The notes under the pieces are model-generated. The model did no database searches. It had not been told where the DNA came from and worked only from the letters and a program-made list of their open reading frames with translations. From Achromobacter sp. ASV32 (lineage in GTDB: Bacteria > Pseudomonadota > Gammaproteobacteria > Burkholderiales > Burkholderiaceae_B), in assembly GCF_016428805.1 (NCBI RefSeq), contig NZ_JAELTJ010000007.1, positions 1 to 64,000 of the forward strand: a stretch of DNA of 64,000 nucleotides. The letters are read 5' to 3'. The position numbers and the translations under genes are program-made. Shown here piece after piece: positions 20,387-29,218 of the stretch (positions are counted from its first letter, which is position 1; every line of letters starts with the position of its first letter).

Positions 20387-20974
20387 TCAGGCCGGATGAT
20401 CTTGCCAGTCCAGCTGCCAGGCGCCGGACAGCACGTTTTGCAGCCACAGCACGCAGGTCAGGGTCTTGGCATCGGTGACCTCGCCCTTGGCGCAGGCGGC
20501 GAACAGGTCGGCCGGCTGGGCACTGAAGACGTCCAGGAACTCGTCCGGGTCCAGTTGCTGCGGGCCGGCGCGCAGGCCGCGGGCGAAGTAGATGTGGATG
20601 ATCTCGGTGGAATAGGCGATGGCCAGGTGCAGGGCACCGGCGCGCGCCCATTGCGTGGCGGTGTAGCCGGTTTCCTCGAGCAGCTCGCGCTTGCCGCAGG
20701 CCAGCGGGTCCTCGCCCGGATCCAGCTTGCCGGCAGGAAATTCCGTCATGACCCGGCCGATCGGATAGCGGTACTGGCGTTCGAGCAGCACGCGGCCGTC
20801 GTCCAGCAGCGGAATCACCACCACCGCGCCGGGATGCACCACGTATTCGCGGGTGGACGTGTGGCCGTTGGGCAGACGGACGGTGTCGTTGCGGATCTTG
20901 AGAAAGCGGCCCTCGTAGGGCGCCTCGGTGGAGACAAGTTCTTCGAACAGGTGCGAATCGGGCTTGTGGATCAT
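20387..20974 (-). CDS. Nudix hydrolase, ADP-ribose pyrophosphatase-like
   Basis: A 195-residue cytosolic hydrolase. The Nudix box G-x5-E-x7-REUxEExGU is complete in GKLDPGEDPLACGKRELLEETGY. The N-terminal TREYVVHPGAVVVIPLLDDG strand and the downstream SPxx-like loop TEIIHIYFARGL fit the ADP-ribose pyrophosphatase (NudF) group, which splits ADP-ribose to AMP and ribose 5-phosphate. It precedes the ferredoxin gene on the same strand. Confidence 0.88.
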   Translation of the reverse strand: MIHKPDSHLFEELVSTEAPYEGRFLKIRNDTVRLPNGHTSTREYVVHPGAVVVIPLLDDGRVLLERQYRYPIGRVMTEFPAGKLDPGEDPLACGKRELLEETGYTATQWARAGALHLAIAYSTEIIHIYFARGLRAGPQQLDPDEFLDVFSAQPADLFAACAKGEVTDAKTLTCVLWLQNVLSGAWQLDWQDHPA

Positions 20975-21105
20975 GGCGCGGCGTGGAAGCGGTCGGGCGC
21001 CGGGCGCGGCTGGCGCGACCCGGCTCGGGATTGCAGCTTACCACCGCACCCGCGGCGGGCTCCTGACAACCTGGCGGCGCGCCGCCCGCGCCCCGCGCGC
21101 AGGAC

Positions 21106-22125
21106 TCAGCCGTTGACGCGAATCACGATCTTGCCGAAATGGCGGCCCGAGGCCAGGTGCTCGAACGCGGCGGGCGCCTCGTCAAAGCCATAGACCCGGT
21201 CGATCACGGGCGCGATGCGCGAAGTGTCCACCACACGCGCCACGTCTTCGAGCATCTTGCGGCTGCCCACGAAAATGCCTTCCAGCCGCTTGTTGCCGGC
21301 AATCAACGCCAGCGGCGAGACCGGCGTGGCGGCAAAGCCGCTGACCCCGCCGATGATGCCGATGGCGCCGCCCATTCTGGCGGCCGCCACCGAGCGCGCC
21401 AATGTGCCCTCGCCGCCTACTTCCAGCACCACGTGCGCGCCTTCGCCGCCGGTCAGGCGCAGCACTTCGTCCTGCCACTCGGGTGTTTCGCGGTAGTTGA
21501 TCAGGCCGTCGGCGCCCAGTTCGCGGGCGCGCGCCAGCTTATCGGCGCTGGACGAAGTGATGATGGCGCGCAGGCCCGCCGCCTTGGCCAGTTGCAGCCC
21601 CCAGATCGACACCCCGCCGGTGCCCAGCAGCAGCGCGGTCTGACCGGCGCGGGCGCGGCCGGCGACGAACAGCGCGTTCCAGGCGGTGACGGCGGCGCAA
21701 GGCAAGGTAGCGGCCTGTTCGTCGGACAGCGAGTCCGGAATGGCCACCAGGCCGTGCTCGGCAAAGATCACCTCGCTGGCCAGCACGCCATCGGTTGCCG
21801 CGCCGGGCGCGAGGGCCGTATTGGCGGGCGTGGCCTCGCCGTCGATCCAGTCGGGCATGAATGCGCCCATGACCCGGTCGCCGGTCTTGTAGCGCGTGAC
21901 GCCGGCGCCGACGGCCACGACCACGCCGGCTGCGTCGGACGCCGGAATGACCGGAGCGCCCGAGGTCTTCAGGTAGTCGCCGCGGGCGACCATCAGATCG
22001 CGGAAGTTCAATGACACCGCGTTGATGCGTACCCGCACTTCATAGGGACCGGGGTCGCGCGGGGCCAGCGCCACGCGCTTGAGCGAACCGATGCCTTGTC
22101 CGCCGCTCAGTTGATATGCCTGCAT
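21106..22125 (-). CDS. MDR-family alcohol dehydrogenase/quinone reductase
   Basis: A 339-residue medium-chain dehydrogenase/reductase. The GroES-like N-terminal half (VSLNFRDLMVARGDY) is followed by a nucleotide-binding half with LLLGTGGVSIWGLQLAKAAG. The cysteine cluster for structural zinc is absent, so it belongs to the zinc-poor quinone-reductase side of the family, probably NADPH-dependent. The start MQAYQ has a GGAA ribosome site; the longer frame crosses the divergent LysR promoter. The divergent LysR gene probably controls it. Confidence 0.87.
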   Translation of the reverse strand: MQAYQLSGGQGIGSLKRVALAPRDPGPYEVRVRINAVSLNFRDLMVARGDYLKTSGAPVIPASDAAGVVVAVGAGVTRYKTGDRVMGAFMPDWIDGEATPANTALAPGAATDGVLASEVIFAEHGLVAIPDSLSDEQAATLPCAAVTAWNALFVAGRARAGQTALLLGTGGVSIWGLQLAKAAGLRAIITSSSADKLARARELGADGLINYRETPEWQDEVLRLTGGEGAHVVLEVGGEGTLARSVAAARMGGAIGIIGGVSGFAATPVSPLALIAGNKRLEGIFVGSRKMLEDVARVVDTSRIAPVIDRVYGFDEAPAAFEHLASGRHFGKIVIRVNG

Positions 22126-22203
22126 GATGATGTTCCTTCGAGTTGGGGGGCGGCCATGACGTTGCGCCGCGGTAGGGGTACGATATCCGGGAACAAAATG
22201 ATC

Positions 22204-22226
22204 CAGTGGTGGCATTTATTCCACTG
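22204..22226. promoter_or_regulatory. Probable LysR operator between MDR gene and lysR
   Basis: CAGTGG (22204-22209) and CCACTG (22221-22226) form perfect arms around an 11-base spacer, with weaker symmetry extending outward (AATGAT/ATGATT). The size and position fit a LysR recognition site in a divergent promoter, close to the lysR start. Confidence 0.55.
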
Positions 22227-22254
22227 AATGATTCCAAGAAGGAACCAATTAATC

Positions 22255-23181
22255 ATGGCCACTCCCCTCACCCATGACCGGCTGGGCGGCATCGAAGTCT
22301 TCGTGCAGGCGGCCGAGGCTGGCAGCTTCGCGCTGGCGGCCGAGCGCCTGAACCTGACCCGCTCGGCGGTGGGCAAGTCCATCGCCCGGCTCGAAGCCCG
22401 GCTGGGCACGCGGCTGTTCCACCGCACCACCCGCCAGCAAAGCCTGACCGATGCGGGCCAGGCCTATTACGACCGTTGCGTGCGCGCGCTGGCCGAGCTG
22501 CATGACGCCGAAGCCGAACTGGACAGCGGCCGCCGTTCGCCGCAAGGACGGCTGCGGGTCAGCGCGCCGCTGGTGTTCGGCCGCCATTGCGTGGCGCCCG
22601 TGCTGCGCGAGCTGGCCGCGCAGTATCCGCAATTGCAGATCGACATCTCGTTCAACGACCGTGTGGTGGACCTGATCGAGGAAGGCTACGACCTGGGCAT
22701 CCGCATCGGCCCCCTGCCCGACAGCGCCAGCCTGGCGGCGCGCCGCCTGGGCCTGCAGACCATGGGCATCGGGGCATCGCCGGCCTACATCGCCGCGCAC
22801 GGGCGCCCTGTCACACTGGACGAGATGCGCCAGCACGCCGGCGTGGTGTATGCCCATGGCGGCGTGGAAAAAGGCTGGTCGGTGAGGGGGCCGGACGGCC
22901 AGGTGATCCAGCTATACCTGCCGCCACGGCTGCGGCTGGACGATCTGCAGGCCATCGCCGACGCCGCCATCGCGGGGGCCGGGCTGGCGTGGCTGCCATG
23001 CTGGATGCTGGCGCGCTACGTCCAGGCCGGCGAACTGGAAGTACTGATGCACGGCGACAAGATGGCCGCGCATGACGTGCATGCCGTGTGGCCACAGGCG
23101 CGCTACCTGCCGTCCAAGACCCGCGTGGCCATCGATGCGCTGGCCGAGCGCGTGCCGGCGATGCTGGCCAGCCAGGCCTAG
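22255..23181 (+). CDS. LysR-family transcriptional regulator
   Basis: A 308-residue LTTR. The N-terminal helix-turn-helix covers about residues 5-62 (FVQAAEAGSFALAAERLNL and RLEARLGTRLFHRTTR). A periplasmic-binding-protein-like effector domain follows, with GRLRVSAPLVFGRH. The start MATPL has AAGGAA upstream; an in-frame ATG 27 bases earlier lacks a site. It is divergent from the MDR dehydrogenase, the usual arrangement for a local regulator. Confidence 0.92.
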   Translation: MATPLTHDRLGGIEVFVQAAEAGSFALAAERLNLTRSAVGKSIARLEARLGTRLFHRTTRQQSLTDAGQAYYDRCVRALAELHDAEAELDSGRRSPQGRLRVSAPLVFGRHCVAPVLRELAAQYPQLQIDISFNDRVVDLIEEGYDLGIRIGPLPDSASLAARRLGLQTMGIGASPAYIAAHGRPVTLDEMRQHAGVVYAHGGVEKGWSVRGPDGQVIQLYLPPRLRLDDLQAIADAAIAGAGLAWLPCWMLARYVQAGELEVLMHGDKMAAHDVHAVWPQARYLPSKTRVAIDALAERVPAMLASQA

Positions 23182-23245
23182 AAAACGAGGCCGGCGGGCG
23201 CGGTGCGCGGCCCGGCGGGGCAAGACCGGCCGAGCGGCATGGGCA

Positions 23246-24499
23246 TCAGCCGAATTTGCGGCGGGCGTCCAGCGCCAGGCCGGCGCCGATGCTGCCGAAC
23301 AGGTCGCCTTCAACACTGCGCGCGCCCGGCACCAGGGCCGAAACGCTTTCGCGCAGGCGCGGCACGCGGCTGGAGCCGCCAGTGAAGAACACCGTGTCCA
23401 CCTCCGCCGTGGACACCCCCGCGTCGCGCAGCAGCACGCCAACGGTCTGCTCGACCTTTTCGATCAGGCGCGCCACGCTCGCGTCGAACGACGGACGGGT
23501 CACGTCCACGCCCAGGTCGGGCGCGATGCGCGACAGGTCGATGCGCGCGGACGGCGCTTCGGACAAGGCGATCTTGGCTTCTTCGACCTGCACCGCGACC
23601 CAGTGGCCGGCGCGCTGCTTGATCAGGTTGAGCAGCAGGTCGATCTTTTCGCGGTCGCCCGCTTCGGCGCGGATGTAGGCGAAGTGTTCGGCGGACTTGC
23701 GGGTATAGGCCTGGTTGATGGTGTGCCAGCAAGCCAGGTTCCCGTACTGCGTGGACGGCACGTCCTTGCCGCTGCGCAGCTGGCTGCCCAGGCCCAGCAA
23801 CGGCATGACGTGCGCCAGGCTCAGTTGCTTGTCGAAGTCCACCCCGCCGATGTGCACGCCGCCGTAGGCCAGGATGTCTTCGCGGCGATCGGGCTTGCCG
23901 GCGCGGCCCGGGCCCAGGCGGATCAACGAAAAGTCGGAGGTACCGCCGCCGATGTCGATGACCAGCACCAGCTCTTCGCGGTCGATCTGCGATTCGTAGT
24001 CGAATGCCGCGGCCAGCGGCTCGAACTGGAATTCGATGTCGGTAAAACCCACGCTGCGCGCGATTTCGCCCAGCGTGTCCTGGGCGGTCTGGTCGGCGGC
24101 CGTGTTGTCATCCACGAAGAACACCGGCCGGCCCAGCACCGCGCGCGTGAATTCGCGCCCGGCGGCGGTTTCGGCGCGGCGCTTGAGCTCGGCGATAAAG
24201 CGCGTGAGCAGCACGCGGAACGGAATCGAGCGGCCCTGCACTTCCGTCGAGCCATCGATCAGCGAACTGCCCAGCAGGCTTTTCATCGAGCGCATCAGGC
24301 GCCCGTCGTAGCCGGCCAGGTAGTCGGAGATGGCTGCGCGGCCGTAGCTGACCTCGGCATCTTCGTCGTGGAAGAAAATGGCCGAGGGCAAGGTGGTCTT
24401 GCCGTCTTCAAGGGCGAGAAGCGCGCGCTGGTCGGGGCGGCTCCAGCCGACGGTGGAATTCGACGTGCCGAAGTCGACGCCGCATGCGGTGGAAATCAT
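23246..24499 (-). CDS. yegD: Hsp70-family protein, YegD-like
   Basis: A 417-residue actin/Hsp70 ATPase. The phosphate-1 motif CGVDFGTSNSTVGW is at the N-terminus, phosphate-2 is LVIDIGGGTSDFSLI, and the adenosine motif is FFTGGSSRVPRLRE. No DnaK-type peptide-binding domain follows, which fits the YegD branch rather than DnaK or HscA. No J-protein or nucleotide exchange gene is adjacent. The cellular role of YegD is unclear. The MISTACG start places the phosphate-1 motif at the very N-terminus, as expected. Confidence 0.85.
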   Translation of the reverse strand: MISTACGVDFGTSNSTVGWSRPDQRALLALEDGKTTLPSAIFFHDEDAEVSYGRAAISDYLAGYDGRLMRSMKSLLGSSLIDGSTEVQGRSIPFRVLLTRFIAELKRRAETAAGREFTRAVLGRPVFFVDDNTAADQTAQDTLGEIARSVGFTDIEFQFEPLAAAFDYESQIDREELVLVIDIGGGTSDFSLIRLGPGRAGKPDRREDILAYGGVHIGGVDFDKQLSLAHVMPLLGLGSQLRSGKDVPSTQYGNLACWHTINQAYTRKSAEHFAYIRAEAGDREKIDLLLNLIKQRAGHWVAVQVEEAKIALSEAPSARIDLSRIAPDLGVDVTRPSFDASVARLIEKVEQTVGVLLRDAGVSTAEVDTVFFTGGSSRVPRLRESVSALVPGARSVEGDLFGSIGAGLALDARRKFG

Positions 24500-24682
24500 G
24501 GGAATTCGGGGGCTAATAAGCAAAACGGCGCACAAGTGTAGCCGCAACCGCCCGAAACGCCATGTCACCCCGTGCGGCGCAACGCCGTCACCATGAAAAA
24601 GCGCCACGGCGGCTGCCCGGGAACAGGCGCGGGGTTGACTAACAATGAATACTAACGCCCCCCTCCACGCCCACCGCGCGAT

Positions 24683-25651
24683 TCAGCCCGTGGACGCCTG
24701 GCTGCGGGCGGCGCGGCGCAGCGCCTGCGGCGGCTGGCCGTAAACGCGCAGAAACGCCCGCCGCATCCGTTCGCTGTCCGTGAACCCCACACGCCGCGCG
24801 ATGCTCTCGATGCTGCTGTCGCCGGCCGCGATCTGGCCGCGCGCGGCTTCGGCGCGGATACGCTCCACCGCCTTGGCCGGGGTTTCGCCGGTTTCGGCCT
24901 TGAAGCTGCGCAGGAACTGACGCGGGCTGACGCAGGCCACCTCGGCCAACTGCTCCACCGACAGGGCCGCGCCCAGGTTGGCGCGGATGTGCTCCAGCAC
25001 CGCGCGCATGCGCTCGCTGTCGGGCGCCAGATCCTGCAAGGCCGAGAACTGCGACTGGCCGCCCGAGCGGCGGTGGTACACCACCATCTCGCGGGCGGTG
25101 GCGGCGGCCACCTCGGCACCCATGTCGGCCTCGACCATCGCCAACGCCAGGTCGATGCCGGCGGTGATGCCGGCCGAGGTCCAGATGCCGCCGTCGCACA
25201 CGTGGATCTTGTCGGCGTCCACCCGCACGCCCGGGTGGTTGCGCGCCAGCATCGCGGCGCGACGCCAGTGCGTGGTGGCGCGCAGGCCGTCGAGCAGCCC
25301 CGCGCCCGCCAGCACAAACGCGCCGGTGCAGACGCTGGCCAGGCGGCGGCCGCCCTGCCGCTGTGCGTGCAGATAGCGGCGCAGGCCCGGCGTCACGGCG
25401 ATTTCGCGCGCGCCTTCGCCGCCGGCGATGATCAGGGTGTCGACGCGCAGGCCGCGCCATGGCCGGGTCTGGACCTCGATGCCGCAGGTGCTGCGCACCA
25501 GGCCGCCATGCTCGGACACCACCTGCACCGTGTAGGCCGGCCCCGTGGCCGTGGCGGCCTCGGCGCCGGCGATCTGGAACACGGCGGCCGGGCCGGACAG
25601 GTCCAGCAACTGGAAATCCGGCACGAGCAGAAAAGCGACGGTATGGGGCAT
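24683..25651 (-). CDS. GlxA-type regulator (DJ-1/PfpI domain plus AraC HTH)
   Basis: A 322-residue regulator. The N-terminal DJ-1/PfpI-like domain runs over about residues 1-170 (VAFLLVPDFQLLDLSGPAAVF; LASVCTGAFVLAGAGLLDG contains the nucleophile-elbow cysteine). The C-terminal AraC DNA-binding domain runs over about residues 212-318, with two helix-turn-helix units (LAEVACVSPRQFLRSFKAETG and SIESIARRVGFTDSERMRRAF). GlxA proteins sense small metabolites such as choline-derived betaines or arginine. An inverted repeat at its start codon may be its operator; the MFS gene is divergent. Confidence 0.92.
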   Translation of the reverse strand: MPHTVAFLLVPDFQLLDLSGPAAVFQIAGAEAATATGPAYTVQVVSEHGGLVRSTCGIEVQTRPWRGLRVDTLIIAGGEGAREIAVTPGLRRYLHAQRQGGRRLASVCTGAFVLAGAGLLDGLRATTHWRRAAMLARNHPGVRVDADKIHVCDGGIWTSAGITAGIDLALAMVEADMGAEVAAATAREMVVYHRRSGGQSQFSALQDLAPDSERMRAVLEHIRANLGAALSVEQLAEVACVSPRQFLRSFKAETGETPAKAVERIRAEAARGQIAAGDSSIESIARRVGFTDSERMRRAFLRVYGQPPQALRRAARSQASTG

Positions 25652-25689
25652 TTGGCGTTTTTTGAGGGAATTATGTCATTTACGCCAAA
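25651..25689. promoter_or_regulatory. Inverted repeat at glxA/MFS divergent promoter
   Basis: TTTGGCGT (25651-25658) and ACGCCAAA (25682-25689) are exact arms with 23 bases between them, so their centres are 31 bases (three helical turns) apart. One arm touches the GlxA start codon. The placement suggests autoregulation by the AraC-type protein, perhaps with looping, and control of the divergent pump. Confidence 0.45.
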
Positions 25690-25803
25690 GTGTGCGCCGC
25701 TACAGTGGCCCTGTCAAACCCCGCGCTTGCCCCGGCCGCTCCGCCTGATCAGCAGGCGGCAGACGGACGGGCAGGCTCCATCGTTCTCTTCTTCGCCGCC
25801 TCT

Positions 25804-27030
25804 ATGCGCCCGTCATCCCGCACCGCCCCCGGCCACCGCAACGCCCGCCTGCTGGCCGTCTGCCAGGGCCTGTTCATCGCCGCCATCTCCATTGACCTGA
25901 CCCTGACCGCCCTGACCGGCCACATGCTGGCGCCCAACAAGGCGCTGTCTACCCTGCCCTTCGCGCTGATCACCGTGGCCGGCGCGCTGGTCACCTGGTT
26001 CGCCTCGCTGCTGATGCAACGCATCGGCCGCCGCAACGGTTTCGCCCTGGGCGCGCTGGCCGGGGCGGCGGGCGGCGGCCTGTCGGTATGGGCGGTGTTC
26101 CATGCGGACTTCTGGGCCTTCTGCGCCGGCACCGCGCTGGTTGGCGTATTCCAGGCGTTCGCCCAGTACTACCGGCTGGCCGCGGCGGACGCGGTCGAAC
26201 CCGCGGCCAAGACCCGGGCGATCTCGGTGGTGATGACGGGCGGGGTCATCGCCGCCATCGCCGGCCCCGCGCTGGCCAACTGGAGCCGCGACCTGTTCGC
26301 CCCCGTGACCTTTGCCGGCGCCTACCTGATGGTGGCGCTGCTGGCGTTGCTGTCCGCTATTTTGTTGTGGGCGTTCTATCGCGACACGGAGGCGCCGGCC
26401 CAGGCCGGCGATGCGCAGGCGGGCCTGCCGGCCAGGCCGCTGCGCGAAGTTGCGCGCCAGCCGATATTCGTGGCGGCGCTGGCGAACAACGTGGTGGGGT
26501 CGGTGTCGATGATGTTCATCATGACCGCCGCCCCGCTGGCCGCCGTGGCATGCAGCCACAGCATCGGCGACGGCGCCAACATCATGCAATGGCACCTGGT
26601 GGGCATGTATGCGCCGGCATTCTTCGCCGGCGCGCTGATCCAGCGCTTCGGCCTGGCCCGCGTGCTGTGGGCCGGCATGCTGCTCAATATCGCCAGCGCG
26701 CTGATCGCCATGGGCTCGCCATCGCTGCCCGCGTTCTATGCAGCGCTGTTCTGCCTGGGCGTGGGCTGGAATTTCATGTTCGTCGGCGGCACCACGCTGC
26801 TGGCGCAGTCGTACCGGCCGGCCGAACGCGCCCGCGCCCAGGGCGCGGCCGAAATGCTGCGCTATGCCGCGACGGCGCTGGCGACACTGGCTGCCGGGCC
26901 GGCACTGGACCGGTTTGGATGGGAGGCCTTGAATGGGGCCATGCTGCCGGTGGTGCTGGCCGCCGGCCTGATGACCTGGTACTGGGCCCGCGGCGCGGCC
27001 CGCAACGCCATGGTTGCCGGTCAGGCCTAG
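25804..27030 (+). CDS. MFS transporter
   Basis: A 408-residue major facilitator with about 12 hydrophobic segments and a basic loop LMQRIGRRNGFALGALAG in the 2-3 region. The MRPSS start begins 12 residues before the first helix; the longer frame adds an unlikely extension across the promoter. Internal features (FQAFAQYYRLAAADAV, VGWNFMFVGGTTLLAQSY) recall the family of YfmI/PmrA-like multidrug or unknown-substrate carriers. It is divergent from the GlxA regulator, which probably controls it. The substrate is not predictable. Confidence 0.85.
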   Translation: MRPSSRTAPGHRNARLLAVCQGLFIAAISIDLTLTALTGHMLAPNKALSTLPFALITVAGALVTWFASLLMQRIGRRNGFALGALAGAAGGGLSVWAVFHADFWAFCAGTALVGVFQAFAQYYRLAAADAVEPAAKTRAISVVMTGGVIAAIAGPALANWSRDLFAPVTFAGAYLMVALLALLSAILLWAFYRDTEAPAQAGDAQAGLPARPLREVARQPIFVAALANNVVGSVSMMFIMTAAPLAAVACSHSIGDGANIMQWHLVGMYAPAFFAGALIQRFGLARVLWAGMLLNIASALIAMGSPSLPAFYAALFCLGVGWNFMFVGGTTLLAQSYRPAERARAQGAAEMLRYAATALATLAAGPALDRFGWEALNGAMLPVVLAAGLMTWYWARGAARNAMVAGQA

Positions 27031-27067
27031 GGCCTGTTCCCACTATAAGGCGCCTCGCACAGGCCCT
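27029..27067. terminator. Hairpin-forming repeat between convergent genes
   Basis: AGGGCCTGT (27029-27037) pairs perfectly with ACAGGCCCT (27059-27067). A second palindromic pair, AAGGCGCC/GGCGCCTT (27047-27054 and 27081-27088), overlaps it. No T-run is present, but the position between two convergent genes favours a 3' end element. Confidence 0.4.
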
Positions 27068-27093
27068 GGGCGCGGGACGCGGCGCCTTGGCCC

Positions 27094-27426
27094 CTACTGC
27101 TGCTGACGCCGCTGTTCCAGTTCCCGCAGGCATTGCGCCACGCCTGCCTGCATCTGGGCGTTGGACACCGCGGCGCGGTCGGAGACCTCGCGGCAACGCA
27201 CATACTGCGCCTGGCTTTCGGGCGTATCGCGGATCACGGGGGGCGCCGAATTCGGATCGGGCGTGACGGTCATGCGCAGCGTCGAGGGCGGCGACAGGCT
27301 GCCGTCCTTGGAGCGCTGGCTGGGATATTGGAATTCCTGGGTGACCGGTGCCGCGCTTTGCGCGTGGGCCACGCCGGCAGCGCAGGCCAGGGCCAGCAAG
27401 GCGGCAGACAGCGGGAGTTTTTTCAT
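27094..27426 (-). CDS. Small periplasmic protein of unknown function
   Basis: A 110-residue protein with a clear Sec signal peptide (MKKLPLSAALLALACAAGVAHA, cut before QSAAP). The mature part is polar, with two cysteines (YVRCREV and VAQCLRELEQ) that could form a disulfide, and a Gln/Arg-rich end. The MKKLP start gives the canonical signal sequence. I do not recognise a domain. Confidence 0.7.
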   Translation of the reverse strand: MKKLPLSAALLALACAAGVAHAQSAAPVTQEFQYPSQRSKDGSLSPPSTLRMTVTPDPNSAPPVIRDTPESQAQYVRCREVSDRAAVSNAQMQAGVAQCLRELEQRRQQQ

Positions 27427-27595
27427 GGCGACCTCTCTTCGTTGGTGCGCGCCCGGCAAACCCGGGCCAACTGCCCCGCCCCGCGGCGCGCCGGTCTATG
27501 GTAGCCCCGTGCGCGGCTGGCGGGCATGCCAAAACGCTACGCGCGCCGCCGGAGTTGTTTCTTGCGGTTTCCCGCGACCGGCTCCATCACCCGGA

Positions 27596-27940
27596 TCAGG
27601 GCTTGGCGGGCCGATTGGGGAACGTCGCCGCGCCGGACGGGCTGGCCGGCGATGCCCCGGCGCCAGACGCTTTGACGGCGGCTGGCTTGGCGGGCGAGTC
27701 CCCTGGCGGTTGGCCCGGCCAGGCACGGGGCGCCGTCCGCAACGGATCCAGCAACCCTGACAGGCCGTTATGGTCCAGTTCAAGCATCAGCGCCAGCAAA
27801 CGGCCAAGCTCGCCTTTCGGAAAGCCCTTGCGCGCGAACCACGCCAGGTAAGGCCCGGGCAGGTCGGCGATCAGATGGCCCTGGTACTTGCCAAAGGGCA
27901 TGGTGCGCGTCACCAGCAACGACAGCAGTTCAGGATCCAT
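27596..27940 (-). CDS. DUF3820 family protein
   Basis: A 114-residue protein. The first 70 residues match the DUF3820 pattern (TMPFGKYQGHLIADLPGPYLAWFARKGFP, then GELGRLLALMLELDHNGL); the last 40 residues are a low-complexity Pro/Ala tail. The domain occurs in small bacterial proteins described as quorum-sensing-linked virulence factors and near exonuclease-like folds, but function is unsettled. It is 6 bases downstream of the isochorismatase-like gene on the same strand. Confidence 0.8.
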   Translation of the reverse strand: MDPELLSLLVTRTMPFGKYQGHLIADLPGPYLAWFARKGFPKGELGRLLALMLELDHNGLSGLLDPLRTAPRAWPGQPPGDSPAKPAAVKASGAGASPASPSGAATFPNRPAKP

Positions 27941-27946
27941 GGCGGT

Positions 27947-28498
27947 TCAGGGTGCGGCCGTGCCGCCGAAGGTGATGTCGGCGGCGGGAACGGCCGCGAT
28001 CTTGACGCCGAAGCTGGCGATGGACGACAGCGTGGCATTGTGGTGCGCGCGGATCTGCGCGCCGGGCGCGTGCGGCTTGTCCTGGGTGGTGTGGGCATCG
28101 GCCGCCAGCGTGACCGGAAAGCCCAGCGCCGCCGCGCGGCGCACGGTGGTGTCGACGCAGAACTCGCTGGCATAGCCGCACACCACCAGTTGCCTGGCGC
28201 CGGCTCGCGCCAGCACGTCCGCCAGATCGGTGCGCAGGAACGAATCGGGCGTGGTCTTGCGCACCCGGATGTCACCGTCGGCCGGTTGCAGCCGCAGGTC
28301 CAGCTGCCAGGCCGGCAGGCCGTAGTCCATCTGGCTGCCGGGCGCTTCATGCTGCACGTAGATCACCGGCACCTGGGCGGCGCGGGCGCGTTCGGTCAAG
28401 GCGTTGATGCGCGCCAGCACGGCGTCGGCATCGGCGGGGGGCGGCGAGGTCTCGAACAGCGCGCGTTGCACATCGATCACGATCAAAGCGGACGTCAT
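27947..28498 (-). CDS. Isochorismatase-like cysteine hydrolase
   Basis: A 183-residue member of the cysteine hydrolase (isochorismatase) fold. The catalytic triad is intact: Asp9 in LIVIDVQ, Lys81 in VRKTTPDSF and Cys114 in SEFCVDTTVR. Relatives hydrolyse nicotinamide, N-carbamoyl amines or related amides; nothing here selects one. The start at 28498 gives MTSAL with GAGGAA just upstream; an ATG directly before it (28501) is too close to that site. Confidence 0.85.
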   Translation of the reverse strand: MTSALIVIDVQRALFETSPPPADADAVLARINALTERARAAQVPVIYVQHEAPGSQMDYGLPAWQLDLRLQPADGDIRVRKTTPDSFLRTDLADVLARAGARQLVVCGYASEFCVDTTVRRAAALGFPVTLAADAHTTQDKPHAPGAQIRAHHNATLSSIASFGVKIAAVPAADITFGGTAAP

Positions 28499-28548
28499 CA
28501 TTTCCTCGTGTGGGGTCCGTTGCATGGGGTGGTCCGAATCCATCAGCC

Positions 28549-29118
28549 TCATTCCGCGCCGACGATGGGCGGCGGCCAGATGCGCGCGTAGATCCAGAAA
28601 TGGCGAGGTTCGCCGCGCACCACCCGGTAGTGGTGCAGCAAGCCTTCACGGTGGAAGCGGCAACGTTCCAGCACGCCCGCCGAGGTGGTGTTGGTGTCCA
28701 GCACCGTGGCCTGCACCCGGGCCAGGCCCAGCGTTTGCAGCGCCCAGGTAGTCAAGACCTCGCACGCTTGCGTGGCGATGCCCTGCCGCCAGTATGGCGG
28801 CGCGATGTCGTAGGCGATTTCGGCGCGGCGGGCCGGCAGCGAGATCTCGTTCAGGCCGATGGTGCCGATCAGGCGATCGTCGGCGCCCGCGATCGCCAGA
28901 CGCACACTGTGCGAGGCGGCGGGGTCGGCGTAGCCATGGATCAGCCGGACCAGCGTGTCCGGGCCGTCCAGCTGCCAGCTGGTGTGACGGGTGACGGCCT
29001 CGTCACGCAGATAGGCGTGCCAGTCGACCGCATCCGCTTCATCCAACGGACGCAGGCGCAAACCGGCGGTGCCCAGGTCAGGGGCATGGCGCGGCCAGTC
29101 GGCAAGGGGGATGGACAT
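28549..29118 (-). CDS. GNAT acetyltransferase, RimJ/RimL-like
   Basis: A 189-residue N-acetyltransferase. It has LRLRPLDEADAVDWHAYL at the start, the central strand RLIGTIGLNEISLPARRAEIAYDI, and the acetyl-CoA loop PPYWRQGIATQACEVL, followed by VLDTNTTSAGVLERCRFHREG. This layout is that of RimJ/RimL-type enzymes that acetylate protein N-termini or small amines. It stands 50 bases upstream of the isochorismatase-like gene. Confidence 0.88.
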   Translation of the reverse strand: MSIPLADWPRHAPDLGTAGLRLRPLDEADAVDWHAYLRDEAVTRHTSWQLDGPDTLVRLIHGYADPAASHSVRLAIAGADDRLIGTIGLNEISLPARRAEIAYDIAPPYWRQGIATQACEVLTTWALQTLGLARVQATVLDTNTTSAGVLERCRFHREGLLHHYRVVRGEPRHFWIYARIWPPPIVGAE

Positions 29119-29218
29119 GCGTCGAAATCGTCAAAAAACAGCGTCTGGGCGTTGGCCAGCCAGGCGCGCAAGCCTGCGCGTCGACAAGGCCAGCCACGAG
29201 ATTAACAGGCTTGCCGGA

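Noticed and set aside
22228-22254. Earlier ATG for the LysR gene at 22228
   Set aside because: It would place the start inside the operator region and has no ribosome site, whereas the ATG at 22255 has AAGGAA upstream.
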